DNA from: Eubacteriales bacterium
GTDB lineage: Bacteria > Bacillota > Clostridia > Tissierellales > Dethiosulfatibacteraceae
Assembly (NCBI GenBank): GCA_030694905.1
Contig: JAUYTY010000203.1
Span: forward strand, 1 to 36,096
Length of the DNA stretch: 36,096 nucleotides
Direction of reading: 5' to 3'
Part shown: in pieces, positions 34,926 through 36,096 of the stretch
How the letters are laid out: each line of letters opens with the position of its first letter
How positions within the stretch are numbered: position 1 is the stretch's first letter
Translations under genes and position numbers: made by a program
Notes under the pieces: model-generated
The model's input: only the letters and a program-made list of their open reading frames with translations
What the model was told of the DNA's origin: nothing
Database searches by the model: none

Positions 34926-35372
34926 ATGCTTGTAAGCGCATGCCTGCTGGGCATCAATTGCAAATACAATGGGGAAAGCAACTTCAACCAGCGTATTGCA
35001 GAGTTGGTTAAAGAAGAAAAAGTAATTCCCGTATGTCCCGAGCAATTGGGAGGACTTACTACGCCCAGACTGCCATGTGAGATTGTATTGCGGGATGGAG
35101 AAAAAAGAGTCATACGGAAAGATGGCGTCGATGTGACACAATCATTTCTAAGAGGAGCGGAAGAGACTTTGAAAATAGCCAAAATGTTTAATGAAAGCAT
35201 TGCAATATTAAAAACAAAAAGTCCTTCATGCGGCTCTTGTCAAATATATGACGGTTCATTCAACGGCAGGGTGATTGAGGGTTCGGGCTTGACTGCCGGA
35301 TTGCTGGCTGACAATAATATCCGGGTATTTGATGAAGACAATTATAAGCCTGAGATTATTGACAGGCGTTGA
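34926..35372 (+). CDS. DUF523 protein, TudS-like thiouracil desulfidase
   Basis: 148 residues, AATAGGAG before the ATG. Conserved features: VSACLLGINCKYNG with Cys6 and Cys12, VIPVCPEQLGGLTTPR (Cys37), and SPSCGSCQIYDGSFNG (Cys101, Cys104) before GLTAGLLADNNIRVFDED. The family includes TudS, in which three cysteines hold a [4Fe-5S] cluster that removes sulfur from 2-thiouracil or thio-tRNA. A similar role is likely in this anaerobe, though some homologues may differ. Ten nt after mutS2, so cotranscribed. Confidence 0.85.
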   Translation: MLVSACLLGINCKYNGESNFNQRIAELVKEEKVIPVCPEQLGGLTTPRLPCEIVLRDGEKRVIRKDGVDVTQSFLRGAEETLKIAKMFNESIAILKTKSPSCGSCQIYDGSFNGRVIEGSGLTAGLLADNNIRVFDEDNYKPEIIDRR

Positions 35373-35415
35373 CCCTTGTGCTAATCTCAAATAATAAGTT
35401 TGATGGAGGGTAAAT

Positions 35416-36096
35416 ATGATTGATTATAAAATAAAGGTTGCCGAATTGTTCAGCGATTTGGTGGATGACGTAACGTTGGAAGATATTTATGGGATGGTTG
35501 AAATACCACCCAATTCTCAATTGGGTGATTTTGCTGTGCCATGTTTCAGATTTGCCAAGGCCATGAGGAAATCTCCCAACATGATAGCGGAGACAATCGC
35601 TTCTCAAATACAGGCAGACGAGAATTTTGACAAGGTGGTAAACGAAGGTCCTTATGTTAATTTTTTTGTCAGCAAGGCTAGCTTCGCTAAAGATATTTTA
35701 ACGGAAATAGACAGCAAGAAAGAAAAATACGGATCTAAAGACATTGGACAAGGCAGAAGCGTGATTGTGGAGTTTTCATCGCCAAATATCGCCAAACCCT
35801 TTCATATAGGCCATATAAGGACAACCATTATTGGAAATGTCCTTTACAACATATATAAGTTTTTGGGGTTCAATGCCATAGCGATCAATCACCTGGGAGA
35901 TTATGGAACCCAGTTCGGCATGCTGATATCCGCCTATAAAAAATGGGGCGAAAAAGAGGTTATTGAGAAAAACCCAATACCTGAGCTGTTGAAGCTTTAT
36001 ATCAGATTCAATGAAGAAACGGAGAAAACGCCTGAACTGATCGATGAGGCAAGGCATTGGTTTAGAGAGCTTGAAAACGGCAACGAAGAAGCCATT
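35416..36096 (+). CDS. argS: Arginyl-tRNA synthetase, N-terminal part (runs off the window)
   Basis: The ATG at 35416 (GGAGGG upstream) opens a frame that stays open to the window end, giving 227 residues. The N-terminal additional domain that contacts the tRNA D-loop covers about 1-90 (IPPNSQLGDFAVPCFRFAKA; NEGPYVNFFVSK). The class I catalytic domain then begins: EFSSPNIAKPFHIGHIRTT with HIGH at 130-133, then NHLGDYGTQFGMLISAYKKW. It charges tRNA-Arg. Complete within what is visible; the KMSK region and anticodon-binding domain are outside. Confidence 0.97.
   Translation, partial: MIDYKIKVAELFSDLVDDVTLEDIYGMVEIPPNSQLGDFAVPCFRFAKAMRKSPNMIAETIASQIQADENFDKVVNEGPYVNFFVSKASFAKDILTEIDSKKEKYGSKDIGQGRSVIVEFSSPNIAKPFHIGHIRTTIIGNVLYNIYKFLGFNAIAINHLGDYGTQFGMLISAYKKWGEKEVIEKNPIPELLKLYIRFNEETEKTPELIDEARHWFRELENGNEEAI

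Overview
The window looks like the chromosome of an anaerobic, low-to-mid G+C member of the Firmicutes (class Clostridia; genus not resolved). Grounds: strong AGGAGG-type ribosome sites, occasional TTG starts, Gram-positive lipoproteins with TAAP-rich linkers, several Fe-S proteins, an extracellular flavin reductase, a selenium-handling gene set, and the zapA / U32 / mutS2 neighbourhood common in Clostridia.

Left third (1-11180): an integrated element. A leftward operon at 1-4817 (promoter about 4847-4875) encodes an XRE regulator and a type I restriction-modification system, hsdM-hsdS-hsdR. Two small membrane-protein genes are threaded into it, one resembling SieB superinfection-exclusion proteins in layout. 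Rightward from about 4986 come degenerate repeats (possible origin), an NrS-1/P4-type primase-helicase, a long inverted repeat, a small zinc-ribbon protein, a cos-like packaging segment, a lone HK97-fold major capsid protein without scaffold domain, protease, portal or terminase, a TnpW-like protein and a TnpX-like large serine recombinase. Just past the recombinase terminator the sequence becomes a tetR gene missing its 5' end, and the break lies in the DNA-binding region. This marks the right attachment site; the left junction and the rest of tetR are not in the window. I read the element as a phage satellite or mobilizable island carrying defence cargo. It is the most novel part of the window.

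Middle (11648-19531): host accessory genes. These are a double [4Fe-4S] protein, a secreted SGNH esterase with Ig-like domains behind a structured leader, a Crp/Fnr regulator divergent from a two-gene permease whose second subunit ends in a ferredoxin domain (an 18-bp perfect palindrome lies between), a flavinylated fumarate-reductase-like lipoprotein, and an internally deleted ABC transporter.

19575-23543: selenium/sulfur-carrier module. yedE, a TusA-like gene and a DUF3343 gene run leftward; a NifS/Csd-type desulfurase and a LysR regulator run rightward. The rightward transcript has a leader of about 220 nt able to form an H-type pseudoknot that matches no riboswitch class I know.

Right third (23549-36096): core genes. 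ychF, a PhoP-box-controlled pstSCAB-phoU operon, an extended zapA, a U32 peptidase/RlhA-like gene, mutS2, a TudS/DUF523 gene and the 5' part of argS. No tRNA, rRNA or CRISPR array was seen.
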